Positions 50,306-62,784 of a stretch of DNA of 64,000 bases are shown piece after piece (positions within the stretch are counted from its first letter, which is position 1; each line of letters opens with the position of its first letter). Source of the DNA: Caprella mutica (lineage: Eukaryota; Arthropoda; Malacostraca; Amphipoda; Caprellidae); contig CANNZV010002330.1 of assembly GCA_947561585.1 (NCBI GenBank), positions 39,430-103,429 of the forward strand, given 5' to 3'. A program made the translations under genes and the position numbers. Under the pieces are notes generated by a model, which was not told the DNA's origin, made no database searches, and saw only the letters and a program-made list of their open reading frames with translations.

Positions 50306-52949
50306 TAATTAAGCGAGCATATAATCTGCACGGGAGTACATTATGTAGTTATTTCAGTATTCATCTACTGTTGATGTTAACATGTGAGTAATTTATCGTA
50401 TGACTTGGCTAGAGCCAATAGTGGGTTCTCCTAAAAAAAAGAAAAAAATGTGGTTCCAATGCAAATTTTTTCAATATAAAGAATACACAAATGAAAATCT
50501 CCTGGACACTCAGTTTTCATGATTTTATTTGTAAGTTTTATTTAAATTGTTGAAACATGAGGCACTGGAATATCATTTTCATACAGATACAGTTTAATAG
50601 AATTAAAAGCATTACCATTTAAGAATTTTAAGGGTATATATGATTTGAACAATCTCGAGAATGCACTTTGCATTTTTAAACCCCTTTAACTCCCCAGTGA
50701 CGAAGGTGCGTTTATATCTTCATTTCATTTATTATGAAATATTAATAAATGTGATAAGGGTGGCGTACGTGCCGCCCCTTGAATCGTCCTGCTTTAAAAA
50801 ATCTTAAAGTGTGCAGTACAACAAACTAGCAGATACAGCAAACTACTTAAGGGCATTGAATTTGTACATGAATATAAGAATATTATTTTGCACTTGTTCA
50901 ATAACTATAGTATATAGAGAAATTATGTGAATTGATATATTTGGATTTAAATACATCAATTCAGAGTTATTCACATTAACTATTGAGTACAATATAAATA
51001 GATCGATACCTTCTCCTTACGATTGGGCCATAGCCTCCACCTTCCACGATCTCCAAATACCAATGTGTCATTCTTTGTTATTTTGCCATACCACACCTAT
51101 TTAACCTCACTGCGGAACTTATTATCGCAATAATAAGTAAACTTTTTCGTTAGTTTCTTTGGTTTGATCGAAGCTAATCATCGGAGTTAAATATTCAGAT
51201 TTATACACACTGTTGTTAATAAGAATTATAGATTATATAATAGGTGGTTGCTCTTAGGAAAGTTTTTATATTAGCTCTATTTGTTCAACTTGCCAGGCTG
51301 ATTATAGTGAAGAAATGCGTAGCCAATAATTTGGTCACTGGGACACGTCAATTTTCCATAAAACTTTGAAATTATACAGTTGATCAATGTGAGTTAGGAA
51401 ACATTATATATAATCAGTGTATTCAGATAATGTACCTGCATACATAGTTACATAGGCACTTCTCTTTTTTATGGTGTATAAACGATCATTTTAATCGATC
51501 AAGACATTCCTGATTTAGCAACTTCTTCTCTTCTGAGAAAAGACTGCACATAAACCAACCTTTAACAGTTACATAAAATGTATTTTATTTGTTTGATGAA
51601 TTGGAAGTTTTTCTATTAAAAATACCTTTCAATGATTTATTCGAAATAATGACATAGTTTACACGGGGACGAACTCTCATTGTGGTATAACATTAGCAAA
51701 CAATTTTTTTATTATCTTTTTGTAAAAGATATTAAAAAAATTAAATTAATTTTTTTTATAATCTTTCTATTTCATCAAAGGGAAATGAAGTAAAACAATT
51801 TTTTTGTAATTTGGAATTTATAGAATAAAAAATAAGTGCAAATGTAAATTACAAGCTAGTTACTGAAGAAAATATCAGACTAATGGTAACATGTAGCAAT
51901 TTATATATAATTTTATAGCTTGAAATTATAAAAAATTATGGAAAAATCGACTCTTCCATTATAGGGTAAATTCCCAGTTATCGGACACGTAAGAAAAACA
52001 ATCATTATTAGTTAACTTTTATTATATATTTATATATTTTATATTCACAAACTTGCGGTTAATTGTGATCATAAATTTAGAATTTAAAACTTTATTCAAA
52101 TAATTCAAATACATTGAAAACTCAATTTAAATCTATAATCGAATAATCAAACACATTACTCATTAATATGCATTAATGAAATCTTAAAAATCTGTTAGAA
52201 TGAAATTTTCAAAATACGGTGAAAGTTTAACTATCATAAAAAATAACTTGTTATAAAATAAAGCAATTTTTTTGAAATTAATGCAATTCTAGTCTCATTT
52301 TTCACATCATTTTGACATGCTGGCAATATTTCCCAAATGGTTTACACTCTCGTTCTTCTGACAGGTACTATAGTCTCTAATTATTATTCTGATGCTAATG
52401 GTACGAGTCAAAGTGGACTCCATTATCACGTACATAATAAAATGTCAACTAATTGTGAAAAATCTAAACTCTGCATATCAATTTTTTTATTCGAACAACA
52501 AAATTGATTTAAAAGATATTAGATATAAAATTATACATTTTCTTTCAAATTGGTATTATCTTTATAACACATATAATACTCTCAATATGTGTTTATTCCT
52601 TATTAAATCATTTACATTATCCACCATTAACTACTTTTTAAAGAATTCAAGATATAATAAGCATTACTACATGTTTCATCTCATTTACTTTGAAATTTTG
52701 TCTGTGTGTAATTATTTTCCATTGATAAAGGTGTTAAATACAGGAAAATACACTAATATCATTTCACCCCTTCAAAGCAAGATGTCCACCATTCTGTGGT
52801 CCCTGACAAACTAATCTTAACTAAAGTTTGATTTAAAATGCATTCAGTTACCTAGTTGTCGCCCTACGGAGCCCCTGTGTCGTAGCTAACTTTTCGTTTC
52901 TCTGAATTAATTATTATTATTTAACTGAATTTACACAGAGCATTGCATC
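50306..52949. other. Region upstream of the lectin gene, mostly AT-rich
   Basis: No promoter motif can be assigned with confidence. A patch at 51005-51090 reads on the minus strand FGDRGRWRLWPNRKEK, which looks like part of a dispersed element. At 51962-51990 tagggtaaattcccagttat resembles the left terminus of the TAGGGTA hairpins, without a visible partner. Confidence 0.4.
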
Positions 52950-53218
52950 TAAAGGGCCGTACACACGTAGGGTTTTTTGAATCTTTCCACCATACTTTTT
53001 GCTAAGCTCCTCCTACTTTTTCCACGTGAATATAAGAAAAAATGTTAAATATTATTTATTTTAGTTGGTATCCATGATACCTGCAGGTATCATGGATACC
53101 ACAATGAATAAAAAATAATTATATCGTTTTTCTTATTTTCTCGTGGAAAAAGTAGGAGGAGCTAAGCAAAAAAGTATGATGGAAAGATTAGAAAACCCTA
53201 CGTGTGTACGGCCCTTTA
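52950..53218. mobile_element. Hairpin MITE of about 269 bp (AAAGGGCCGTACACACG termini)
   Basis: Left end taaagggccgtacacacgta and right end tacgtgtgtacggcccttta. Internal arms ctaagctcctcctacttttt and aaaaagtaggaggagctaag pair. The centre is ggtatccatgatacctgcag with gtatcatggataccac. Few mismatches, so recent. Confidence 0.8.
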
Positions 53219-54115
53219 CGGGGAGTAATACTAGAGTTTGTATCGCATTGATTAAACAGCTCGTTGATTGCAAGTGACTTTAAAGTCAGTTGTTTGAGGT
53301 AATATCAAATTAAAGTCAACTAATCAAATGCAGATCCAAATACTTTAATGTTATTAATTAGAGTATGGAAATATTCTGTAAGCTATTTTTGTAATAATTA
53401 TAGATTTCGAATAATTTGTTATATGATATAGGAGTATAAAATACACACGGTGATTCATAGCAAAATATCATGAATTCGAATTAAACAATATTTGGGAGTA
53501 TAAATTTTAAATAGAAATTATTAGAAATATATCAAAACTGAAGATTTCATCCCTTCAATATTTAACGATCATTCTATTTTTTGCCTAGATTTTCAGGTTA
53601 AAATTAGCTATATTAGGGCACGACTCTGAGATTATTTGACAGCGAATGAAGGTTTAAAAACAGATTTTTAGTTGAGACAGACATTATTAATTTTGCCTCT
53701 TAATGGGAGGATATCCAGTAACACGCATTGAAATCTGAAATGTTTATCTTATTGCATGGAATAGTTTGAAAGCATTAATTATTTAAACATGAATAACTAT
53801 TTTATGTAAAGAATATTATGAAGTAAAAAATCGATCCATTATTTATTTATTTTCAATTATATTACTTTTGAAATATTAATTCTGTAGGTTAGTAATATTT
53901 ATTTTGCTTTAGTTTTAATTTCTTCATATATCTTTTTTTCCGTTAAATGTACCTCTAGTTAAGAGATCTCCAAACTTTGTTTGTGTGTTGAATTAACTAA
54001 CTAATTAGTAAAGTTATGAGATGTAGCAAGAAATTACCATAACTACCAAAACTATGCAGATGATCTGTATGAACTAACTAGTGTTGAAGGTAGTATTCTA
54101 ATTAACCCTATAGCT
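53219..54115. other. AT-rich stretch, no gene seen
   Basis: No supportable feature on either strand. Confidence 0.5.
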
Positions 54116-54625
54116 CATAGTATTATGAATATCATTATTCTCATGGTAGTAAGAACATCATTAGTATCATAGTATTATGAACATCATTAGTATCATAGTA
54201 TTATGAACATCATTAGTATCATAGTATTATGAACATATTATACTCATAGTATTATGAACATCATTATACTCATAGTATTATGAACATCATTATACTCATA
54301 GTATTATGAATATCATTTTTCTAATAGTAGTAAGAACATCATTAGTATCATATTATTATTAGCATCATTATTATCATAGTATTATGAACATCATTATTAT
54401 CATAGTATTATGAACATCATTATTATCATAGTATTATGAACATCATTATACTAATAGTATTATGAATATCATTTTTCTCATAGTAGTAAGAACATCATTA
54501 TACTCATAGTATTTTGAATATCATTTTTCTCATAGTAGTAAGAACATCATTATACTCATAGTATTATGAATATCATTTTTCTCATAGTAGTAAGAACATC
54601 ATTATACTCATAGTATTATGATCAT
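54116..54625. repeat. Imperfect 26-bp tandem repeat
   Basis: About 19 units of catagtattatgaacatcat followed by tatact, tagtat or ttatca. A tttttct...tagtagtaag variant recurs several times in the right half. Irregular spacing indicates age. Confidence 0.85.
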
Positions 54626-54832
54626 AACTATAGTTTCTCAAGATCTGGCATTATATATATTATATTTTCTGTTCCATGATCCAAACTCTTCATTTTTATT
54701 TTGAGGTGTTACGAAGTACTTTGACATTCTATATTGTTCCATTTCAACAAGTCTCATGTTCAATATCTTGTTATTGTCTGAATCTATAAATAGAGTTACG
54801 TATAAAGGAATACGTATATGTGTGGTACTATA

Positions 54833-56379
54833 CAGTGAAACTCCTGAGTTATGAAGCATTGGTTCCTAACTCAGAGCCACTTCATATCTCTGGTGCACTA
54901 GATCGTTTTCTATAATCAAAATCATAGAAAACAAAGGTCTTTGAGGGATAACTGGGACCAAATTCTTGCCGTAGGGGAGGATGTTCATCAATGGGACACT
55001 GGGAACAATGGGACATGCTGAATAACTTTTCTATTTGAGGGTAATTTTTAACGAAATCTTAGTGGTAAATTAGGCAAACTTCAATGCATTCACTCGCATT
55101 GCATTCAGCGGTTGGGGTGCAGTCAGCTCTGTGTAAAAGTGAAAACGTGTTTTAGAGGTGGGAAAACTAAATTGTTATAAATCTTGTTATTTAACAAATA
55201 AGCTTACGGCATTTTTCTATAATATTAAGTAATATGTAAAATATGATCATATGAAAGAATTATTGTCTTTATACTTTTGTAGTTGAGCCGATATATCCAT
55301 ATGTTTTCAAAATGGCGTCATGGTGATCATTGGGACAGAAAATTTGGTTAACAATGGGACAGTGCCCTATTGTCAACTAAACCGTCTAGTTATTCCATAT
55401 GAATTAATAAATATCTATTTTTGATACAATAACGAGAAATGTAGCTTCATGGCTTCTTGTAGAAACAGGGCTTCCAGCTGAAGCGGGACTTTCGACCATG
55501 TTCAAGGGCTTTAGCAATCTGATGTCATCACAAAGCACTGCATAGAAAACAAATTTCACTAATAAAAGAAAAAGATGCAGCATGATGGCAACTGATACAC
55601 CAGAGAAAGAAGAGATTTTTGCTGGTGTCACTAAGGATAAGGCCTTCGAAATCACTTCATAAAGTATCCTCCGTAGATGGCCTGTGAACTATTGTTCTTG
55701 GTCTGGTATAGAACTCTTAATGTAACTGATCCATTCGTCTGAAGAACTTAATTCTCTACCGAAAACGTTGGAAATGAAGATTTATGCACTTGTAGAATTT
55801 GATGCGACTTCTAAAACGTATTCTGTTGACCAAAAGCATGAAAAAGATATATACGAAATATTGATGTTAGGCGAAGATTCAAGTGCAATGAACTTTATTT
55901 TCCAAATGTTCCTGACATGGCTTCGGTGAAGCTAGAGGACATTAAACTGATATTATATGAACCAACTAAGTGTGGGACAACATAAAGAGATAATTCGAAC
56001 TTGAAATTTGACCATAACCTCAACAATAAACAAGTTTGATCAACTGTCCCATCGTTCACCAGGGTATGTCCCATTGTTCACCAGTGCTGTTATACAATGG
56101 GACAATTTTTTTTTGTTTTTTATTTAATTTTTTTCTAATCAACAGAATATGTGATAGCAATCTAGTTAGTTTCATTTTATAAAGGAATATCTATATTACA
56201 CATGGATTTTTTATTTTTCATACTTGGCCCATAGTAAATGAAATATCAATCTTTCTGTGTTTTTTGTCCCATTGATGACCATCCTCCCCTATATCGTTTT
56301 CTATGATATAAACATAGAAAATAGTTCATAACTCAGGTCCTCCATTACTCTAGTGCTTCATAACTCAGGAGGTTTACTG
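54833..56379. mobile_element. TA-flanked outer transposon split by another insertion
   Basis: Termini CAGTGAAACTCCTGAGTTAT (from 54833) and ATAACTCAGGAGGTTTACTG (to 56379), each with TA outside. Left and right parts also share cgttttctat...catagaaaa inverted. The middle (54974-56289) is a different transposon. No coding capacity remains in the outer shell. Confidence 0.7.
54974..56289 (+). mobile_element. Pogo-like transposon with a remnant of its transposase C-terminus
   Basis: Termini GGGGAGGATGTTCATCAATG and CATTGATGACCATCCTCCCC, flanked by TA (54972-54973, 56290-56291). Plus-strand sequence at about 55763-55985 reads IYALVEFDATSK, EILMLGEDSSAMNF and, in another frame, FPNVPDMASVKLEDIKLILY. 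The latter resembles the C-terminal tail of pogo/Tigger-type transposases. The DDE catalytic core is not present, so the copy is defective. Repeated ggaca strings (caatgggacac, gggacatgc, tgtcccatt) lie near both ends. Confidence 0.65.
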
Positions 56380-56652
56380 TATTTTAGAATTCTTTTAAGA
56401 AGAATCTTCACTTTCTTGTTGAGTGAATTGAAACCTGCGACTGTCAGAGTCATTTCGAAATACCAATTTGAAGAACAGAGTAATATGACAGTTTGTATGA
56501 TATTTCATATATTTGCTTCTTATATATTTTTAAAATTGTTTCAGGAATAAGGGAACATGTTTTTAGTATTATTTTAATAATAATACTGTTAATGTAATGT
56601 GGAAGAATACTATTAATCACCACAGTTAATTAACTTGGTAAAAATTAATATT

Positions 56653-57040
56653 ACCCAAGCAACCATGACACATTGTACCAACATCGGCACTAGATGGTTA
56701 GATGGACAAGAGATGGCAGACTGAAAAGTAGCCTAGAAATTACATGGGGATAATGTGGTTTTCCATTCTCATGGAATGTTACCTTGGGAGAAGATTGGTT
56801 CAATGTGGCGAATCCGTCCCATTGAATTGTCATATTGGCCAACCTGGTTACTATATAACGTGTCAACATTATATGGCTGAAACTGATTAACATATTGCCA
56901 TCATCTTGGGTCAAGATGGTTTCAACATAACACCCCATGCTGTCACCATGTTGGCCCACTTTTGCTAATAACCACACAGTACCAATACGATTTGTACACC
57001 TTGAGCCCACATGGGCCCCATTAACTTGTGTTGCTTGGGT
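56653..57040. mobile_element. 388-bp MITE with ACCCAAGCAAC termini
   Basis: Left end acccaagcaaccatgacaca; right end taacttgtgttgcttgggt. Internal pieces also show inverted similarity (ccaagatggt/ggtaccttgg types; catgttggccca/ggccaacctgg). The 138-codon minus-strand frame crossing it (56690-57106) is a by-product. No target duplication was defined. Confidence 0.7.
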
Positions 57041-57192
57041 ACCACTAAATGAAAAAGCGAAAAATAACTTCAACGTTGAATTGTTTTTGTAGTAAACATT
57101 ATCCATTACAAGTTCTTATGAATATCAATTGTACAAACAATAATATTACTTTAAAAAACATTATTTAACATCACTGTTGGTATAAATTGCCT

Positions 57193-57293
57193 CTATTTTC
57201 TATTGCAGATCAAACCAAAGATTTTGATAAGAGCATCACAGTTGTGATCCCCAGGAAATATTCCTATTTCCTCCACCTTCCAAATATTTGCAT
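57193..57293 (-). CDS. Candidate terminal lectin-like exon (gene C), 33 codons with stop
   Basis: After the acceptor tttcataaattcaaag the minus strand reads (x)AT then ANIWKVEEIGIFPGDHNCDA and LIKIFGLICNRK, with stop TAG at 57195-57193. W...P-G-D-H-N-C and the end LICN fit the C-terminal part of C-type lectin-like domains. The entry phase is 1. No matching middle exons were seen upstream, where a 31-bp array starts within 170 bp. The plus strand of the same stretch is also open, so coding status rests on the motif alone. Confidence 0.4.
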
Positions 57294-57461
57294 CTTTGAA
57301 TTTATGAAAGAAAATGTAATAGTTTTTGCAAAGGAAATTATTATGCTTTGAATTTATATATAAAATATTTTATTGTGTCATGTTGCGAACTTGTTTGAAA
57401 AACTTTTATTAAAACACGACTTCTACAAAATTAATCAATTTGTATATTTATTTTCAATAAT

Positions 57462-58960
57462 ACTGTAGGTGATATAGTATATGTATGTGAATACTGTAGG
57501 TGATATAATATATGTATGCGAATACTGTAGGTGATATAGTATATGTGTGTGAATACTGTAGGTGATATAGTATATGTGTGTGAATACTGTAGGTGATATA
57601 GTATATGTATGTGAATACTGTAGGTGATATAGTATATGTATGTGAATACTGTAGGTGATATAGTATATGTATGTGAATACTGTAGGTGATATAGTATATG
57701 TATGTGAATACTGTAGGTGATATAGTATATGTATGTGAATACTGTAGGTGATATAGTATATGTATGTGAATACTGTAGGTGATATAATATATGTATGTGA
57801 ATACTGTAGGTGATATAGTATATGTATGTGAATACTGTAGGTGATATAGTATATGTATGTGAATACTGTAGGTGATATAGTATATGTATGTGAATACTGT
57901 AGGTGATATAGTATATGTATGTGAATACTGTAGGTGATATAGTATATGTATGTGAATACTGTAGGTGATATAGTATATGTATGTGAATACTGTAGGTGAT
58001 ATAGTATATGTATGTGAATACTGTAGGTGATATAGTATATGTATGTGAATACTGTAGGTGATATAGTATATGTATGTGTATACTGTAGGTGATATAGTAT
58101 ATGTATGTGAATACTGTAGGTGATATAGTATATGTATGTGAATACTGTAGGTGATATAGTATATGTATGTGAATACTGTAGGTGATATAATATATGTATG
58201 TGAATACTGTAGGTGATATAATATATGTATGTGAATACTGTAGGTGATATAGTATATGTATGTGAATACTGTAGGTGATATAGTATATGTATGTGAATAC
58301 TGTAGGTGATATAGTATATGTATGTGAATACTGTAGGTGATATAGTATATGTATGTGAATACTGTAGGTGATATAGTATATGTATGTGAATACTGTAGGT
58401 GATATAGTATATGTATGTGAATACTGTAGGTGATATAGTATATGTATGTGAATACTGTAGGTGATATAATATATGTATGTGAATACTGTAGGTGATATAA
58501 TATATGTATGTGAATACTGTAGGTGATATAGTATATGTATGTGAATACTGTAGGTGATATAGTATATGTATGTGAATACTGTAGGTGATATAGTATATGT
58601 ATGTGAATACTGTAGGTGATATAGTATATGTATGTGAATACTGTAGGTGATATAATATATGTATGTGAATACTGTAGGTGATATAATATATGTATGTGAA
58701 TACTGTAGGTGATATAGTATATGTATGTGAATACTGTAGGTGATATAGTATATGTATGTGAATACTGTAGGTGATATAGTATATGTATGTGAATACTGTA
58801 GGTGATATAATATATGTATGTGAATACTGTAGGTGATATAATATATGTATGTGAATACTGTAGGTGATATAATATATGTATGTGAATACTGTAGGTGATA
58901 TAATATATGTATGCGAATACTGTAGGTGATATAGTATATGTGTGTGAATACTGTAGGTGA
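57462..58960. repeat. 31-bp minisatellite array
   Basis: About 48 copies of gtgatatagtatatgtatgt plus gaatactgtag, with gtgtgtg variants at both ends and tataata variants in clusters. Three units make 93 bp without stops on the minus strand, so a 542-codon frame arises by chance. It lies between the two gene C exon candidates. Confidence 0.95.
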
Positions 58961-58999
58961 ATATGGATAAACTATATTTACTCTGAGCATGAGTCTTAC

Positions 59000-59059
59000 T
59001 TGGAAAAACTCCAGAAATTTATGCATTGAATACCGATATCTGAGTAAGCCAGCAGCCAT
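59000..59059 (-). CDS. Candidate PAN-like exon (gene C), 60 bp
   Basis: Between the acceptor ttctcatttgcaag and the donor CAA|gtaaga the minus strand reads WLLAYSDIGIQCINFWSFS. This matches in layout the exon 1 end of the lectin gene at 50 kb (AYACDQLEECGGIVWDE): a cysteine followed by two hydrophobic residues and an aromatic before the donor. Its exit phase (2) does not match the entry phase of 57193-57293, so at least one exon is missing between them, where the 31-bp array now lies. Confidence 0.3.
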
Positions 59060-59084
59060 CTTGCAAATGAGAATACGAAAATAC

Positions 59085-59600
59085 CTCCTATATTGGGCTA
59101 TATTTGGTTAACTCTGTATAGTGGGCTATACCTCCTATATTGGGCTATATTTGGTTAACTTTGTATAGTGGGTTATACCTCCTATATTGGGCTATATTTG
59201 GTTAACTCTGTATAGTGGGTTATACCTCCTATACTTGATTAACTTTGTATAGTGGGTTATACCTCCTATATTGGGCTATATTTGGTAAACTCTGTATAGT
59301 GGGTTATACCTCCTATACTTGGTTAACTTTGTATAGTGGGTTATACCTCCTATATTGGGGTATACTTGGTAAACTCTGTATAGTGGGTTATACCTCCTAT
59401 ATTGGGCTACATTTGGTTAACTCTGTATAGTGGGTTATACCTCCTATATTGGGCTATATTCGGTTAACACTGTATAGTGGGTTATACCTCCTATATTGGG
59501 CTATATTTGGTTAACTCTGTATAGTGGGTTATACCTACTATATTGGGCTATATTCGGTAAACTCTGTATAGTGGGTTATACCTACTATATTAGACATATT
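59085..59600. repeat. 47-bp tandem repeat
   Basis: About 11 copies of gggctatatttggttaactc, tgtatagtgggttatacctc, ctatatt. Two shortened units lack the ttgggctata part. Non-coding. Confidence 0.9.
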
Positions 59601-60920
59601 TGGTATTTATACGTGATATACTTTAAACATAATATAAAATTGAAAGCTACTGAAATGTAGACTAATTCAATTTCCAGCTGTTTTTAAATATTTATTATAT
59701 TTTTTCAAATTAAGTATGAGCAAAAAAGACTTCGATTGTAAGTTCAATTTTTTTGATATCTTTATCATTCATGTATATAAATAATCCTTTATTATCACAC
59801 AATGTATACATTCTTTGAAAATACTTAATATCTATCAATTATTTTCGAGTAATTCCGACGAAGTACCTAACGAGTTTTTAACGATGTTTCTGATTATCCT
59901 TAGAGTCAGCTCTAATTAAAAAGATTTAGGCCAACCTATTGCGTAACTAAACTACATTTCCTTTAACTAATTTATTGCAATCCAACGTGACTTAATTAAT
60001 TACAAAGTATTTTGGAACAATTAATGATTTCTTACTAGGGATATTTCCTAAATTTTATAAGATAATATTATTCGATTGAAATTAATTTAATATTCATTAT
60101 AGATTAACTTAAAGGAATGTATTTCGATATTGTTACAGCTATATAATCATTAATCTAATTTATAGCTAGTGGCTGTATTTCAGAGTAGCTTTTCTGCATA
60201 CATGAACTTATCAGGGATTTGTTGTAGGTGACAATTTTCTGACTCTTCAGGTCCCTTGTATTTACTTTCTTTTTGACATTAGCAAAATGGCCTTTGGTTC
60301 CAAAACAGACGTTAAACCCCATTTATAAATTAATTAATATTTAATTTAAGTATAAATAGTGTATTGTTAAATCTCTATATTACTTTTTCATTTTTTTTTA
60401 TAAATAGTGCGTTTCAACGTTTCAATGTTAGATCATTCATCGACTTCCAGAATTTTTCAAATTCAAAATATAATTTTTTTTTGTAAATCGATAATGATTT
60501 TAACAGGAAATATCATCATGAGATCCAATAGGGAAATTCCATAAATTCCATCATAAAAATCCCACTAAAGACTTCATTTCCTATTACAGTTTTTTGTAGA
60601 TGCCATCTATTGGATCATTCTCTTTATATCTTTTTTTTATCATTGTAGCGATCCTTTGCTGATTAGCGTACACTGTCTTTTTAGTCAATGAAAAGCAGAT
60701 TGAAATGTAAGGCTTTAGATGATATGCATTGAAATATGAGTAGTATTTTTATACTTCAGAAGAGGTAGGAAGCAATTAGCTAAATGCGAATAATATTCTA
60801 CTTCTGAAAATCTATAGCTGTTTTTTTTTAGGTTAGGTGATGCTTATGGAAATCACATACTAGATTGTATGTTCTGGAAAAATCATATTTCATGATTATT
60901 AATCTAGTTTTTTATAAATT
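59601..60920. other. AT-rich stretch with a 55-codon frame and short inverted repeats
   Basis: Mostly AT-rich. See the separate entry for the minus-strand frame at 60155-60322. At about 60515 and 60620, agatccaatag and ctattggatc form an inverted pair about 100 bp apart, possibly a small MITE. Confidence 0.4.
60155..60322 (-). CDS. Unrecognised small open frame, 55 codons
   Basis: Minus-strand ATG at 60322, stop TAG at 60157-60155. It begins MGFNVCFGTKGHFANVKKKV, then lysine-rich with SQKIVTYNKSLISSC. Codon use looks less AT-biased than the surroundings. No domain recognised. Part of its DNA (cctttggttccaaaacagac) resembles 39245-39275, so it may belong to a dispersed repeat and not to a host gene. 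Confidence 0.2.
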   Translation of the reverse strand: MGFNVCFGTKGHFANVKKKVNTRDLKSQKIVTYNKSLISSCMQKSYSEIQPLAIN

Positions 60921-61325
60921 TTCATAATTTTTCATAATTATTCATAATTATTCAAAATTATTCATAATTATTCATAATTATTCATGATTATTCATAATTA
61001 TTCATAATTATTCATAATTATTCATAATTATTCATAATTATTCATTATTATTCATAATTATTCATAATTATCCATAATTATTCATGATTATTCATGATTA
61101 TTCATGATTATTCATAATTATTCATGATTATTCATAATTATTCATAATTATTCATAATTATTCATAATTTTTCATAATTTTCCAGAATTTTCTATATTTT
61201 TTCATAATTATTTATATTTTTTCATAATTATTCATAATTATTCATGATTATTCATGATTATTCATGATTATTCATGATTATTCATGATTATTCATGATTA
61301 TTCATTACTATTCATAGTTTCTCAC
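60920..61325. repeat. 10-bp tandem repeat (ttcataatta)
   Basis: About 40 copies of ttcataatta, with gatta variants clustered at 61080-61130 and 61240-61300 and a degraded middle near 61170-61210. Confidence 0.95.
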
Positions 61326-62290
61326 AATTACTAGGTATAGCTATAGCTAGCTAAGTTTCAGTACTTAGGGTCACACTATACCGGAATGTGGGAATTGACA
61401 TATTTTTTTATTTATATATTGACTTATTTTCGACATATTATATTCATTTATTTATTTAACGTTCGATTGGTACTTCCAGAGTACTGTGCGTGTCTCAAAT
61501 TAAGTATTGTTGGTTATAAGGTTTTCAATAGTACTTTTTATCATTCCATCGATCCGCCGTTTTTATGAATAGAACTATAAAAAACAAAATATATAATATC
61601 TCAATATTATCGTCTCTATGTTAAATATCGTCACAGGAATATTAATACATTATTTTAATTATCGATCTTTTGTATTGGCATTTTTCCTCCATTTCATTTA
61701 AAAATGTTTAATGCAATAAAATCTGATTCCCATTAAGATAACTGTTCAATTTTAATTAGATTAATATAATGATTAGTTAACAGTTGAATAGAAATAGAAA
61801 ATAATCATATTCATATAAACAATCTGCAATTTATAACAAAATGTATTTCTTTCTTTATTATCATCTAAGTTATAAATTTCTACATCTGGACTATATATTT
61901 CTTTTGGAAACTTTATGGTAAAATTGCTTTCTACTGAGGAAAACATTGGAGCTTACAACAGTTATACGCTTCTAAAGGAGAAAAGATGAGGAGAATTTTA
62001 GAGTAGCGACTCGCTGTGAAGTAGAGCAGAAAAAGATGGGGACACATACCTATTGTGCGGAAAAGAAGAAGAGAAAGTTGTGATAAAGATAAGAAAGAAG
62101 ATAATGAAAGGAAATAAGATGAAGAATTTGAAATAAGATGAAAATTAGAAAGAACTATGAAATAAATCATTTAACTTAATTTAATAATCAAGTAATTTAT
62201 TATTAATTATTATTATATATGAAATTACATTTTATCCTAATTTTGAAGAAGAGTGCTACATAATTAATTTTTCTACTTACCCTACTTTCC
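61326..62290. other. AT-rich stretch, no gene seen
   Basis: A purine-rich patch at 61960-62140 produces an open minus-strand frame rich in Ser/Leu. No motif. Confidence 0.45.
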
Positions 62291-62294
62291 AATT

Positions 62295-62680
62295 TGCCCC
62301 CTAATAACTAGCCCTCTCTATCTTCTATGTCCCCACCATACCTACCCTCTCTATCTTCTATGTCCCCACCATACCTACCCCCTCTATCTTCTATGACCCC
62401 ACAATACCTACCCTCTCTATTTTCTATGATCCCACCATACCTACCCTCTCTATCTTCTATGACCCCACCATACCTAGCCTCTCTATCTTCTATGACCCCA
62501 CGATACCTACCCTCTCTATCTTCTATGACTTCACTATACCTACTCTCTCTATCTTCTATGACCCCACCATACCTACTCTCTCTATCTTCTATGACTTCAC
62601 TATACCTACCCTATCTATCTTCTATGTCCCCACCATACCTAGCCTCTCTATCTTCTATGGCCTCACCATAACTTTCTCTA
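62295..62680. repeat. 33-bp tandem repeat
   Basis: About 11 copies of tctatcttctatgaccccac, catacctaccctc. The unit is a multiple of 3, giving an 11-residue repeat frame (SSMTPPYLPSL) on the plus strand. Diverged half-units continue to about 62880. Confidence 0.9.
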
Positions 62681-62784
62681 TGATTAGAGGTACAAAGAAA
62701 ATTTCTCACTCACATAATTATCATCAACCCGAACATAGTCTCTAACAAGTATTGAGTAGGTAAATAGGCTGTTGAATGTGGACC

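Noticed and set aside
55404..55655. 83-codon minus-strand frame with a hydrophobic segment
   Set aside because: It lies inside the pogo-like element, opposite to its transposase strand, with no family match.
56690..57106. 138-codon minus-strand frame as a gene
   Set aside because: It coincides with the MITE at 56653-57040 and has no motif or splice support.
57431..59059. 542-codon minus-strand frame
   Set aside because: Almost wholly the 31-bp array. Only its first 20 codons overlap a candidate exon, and that is in a different frame.
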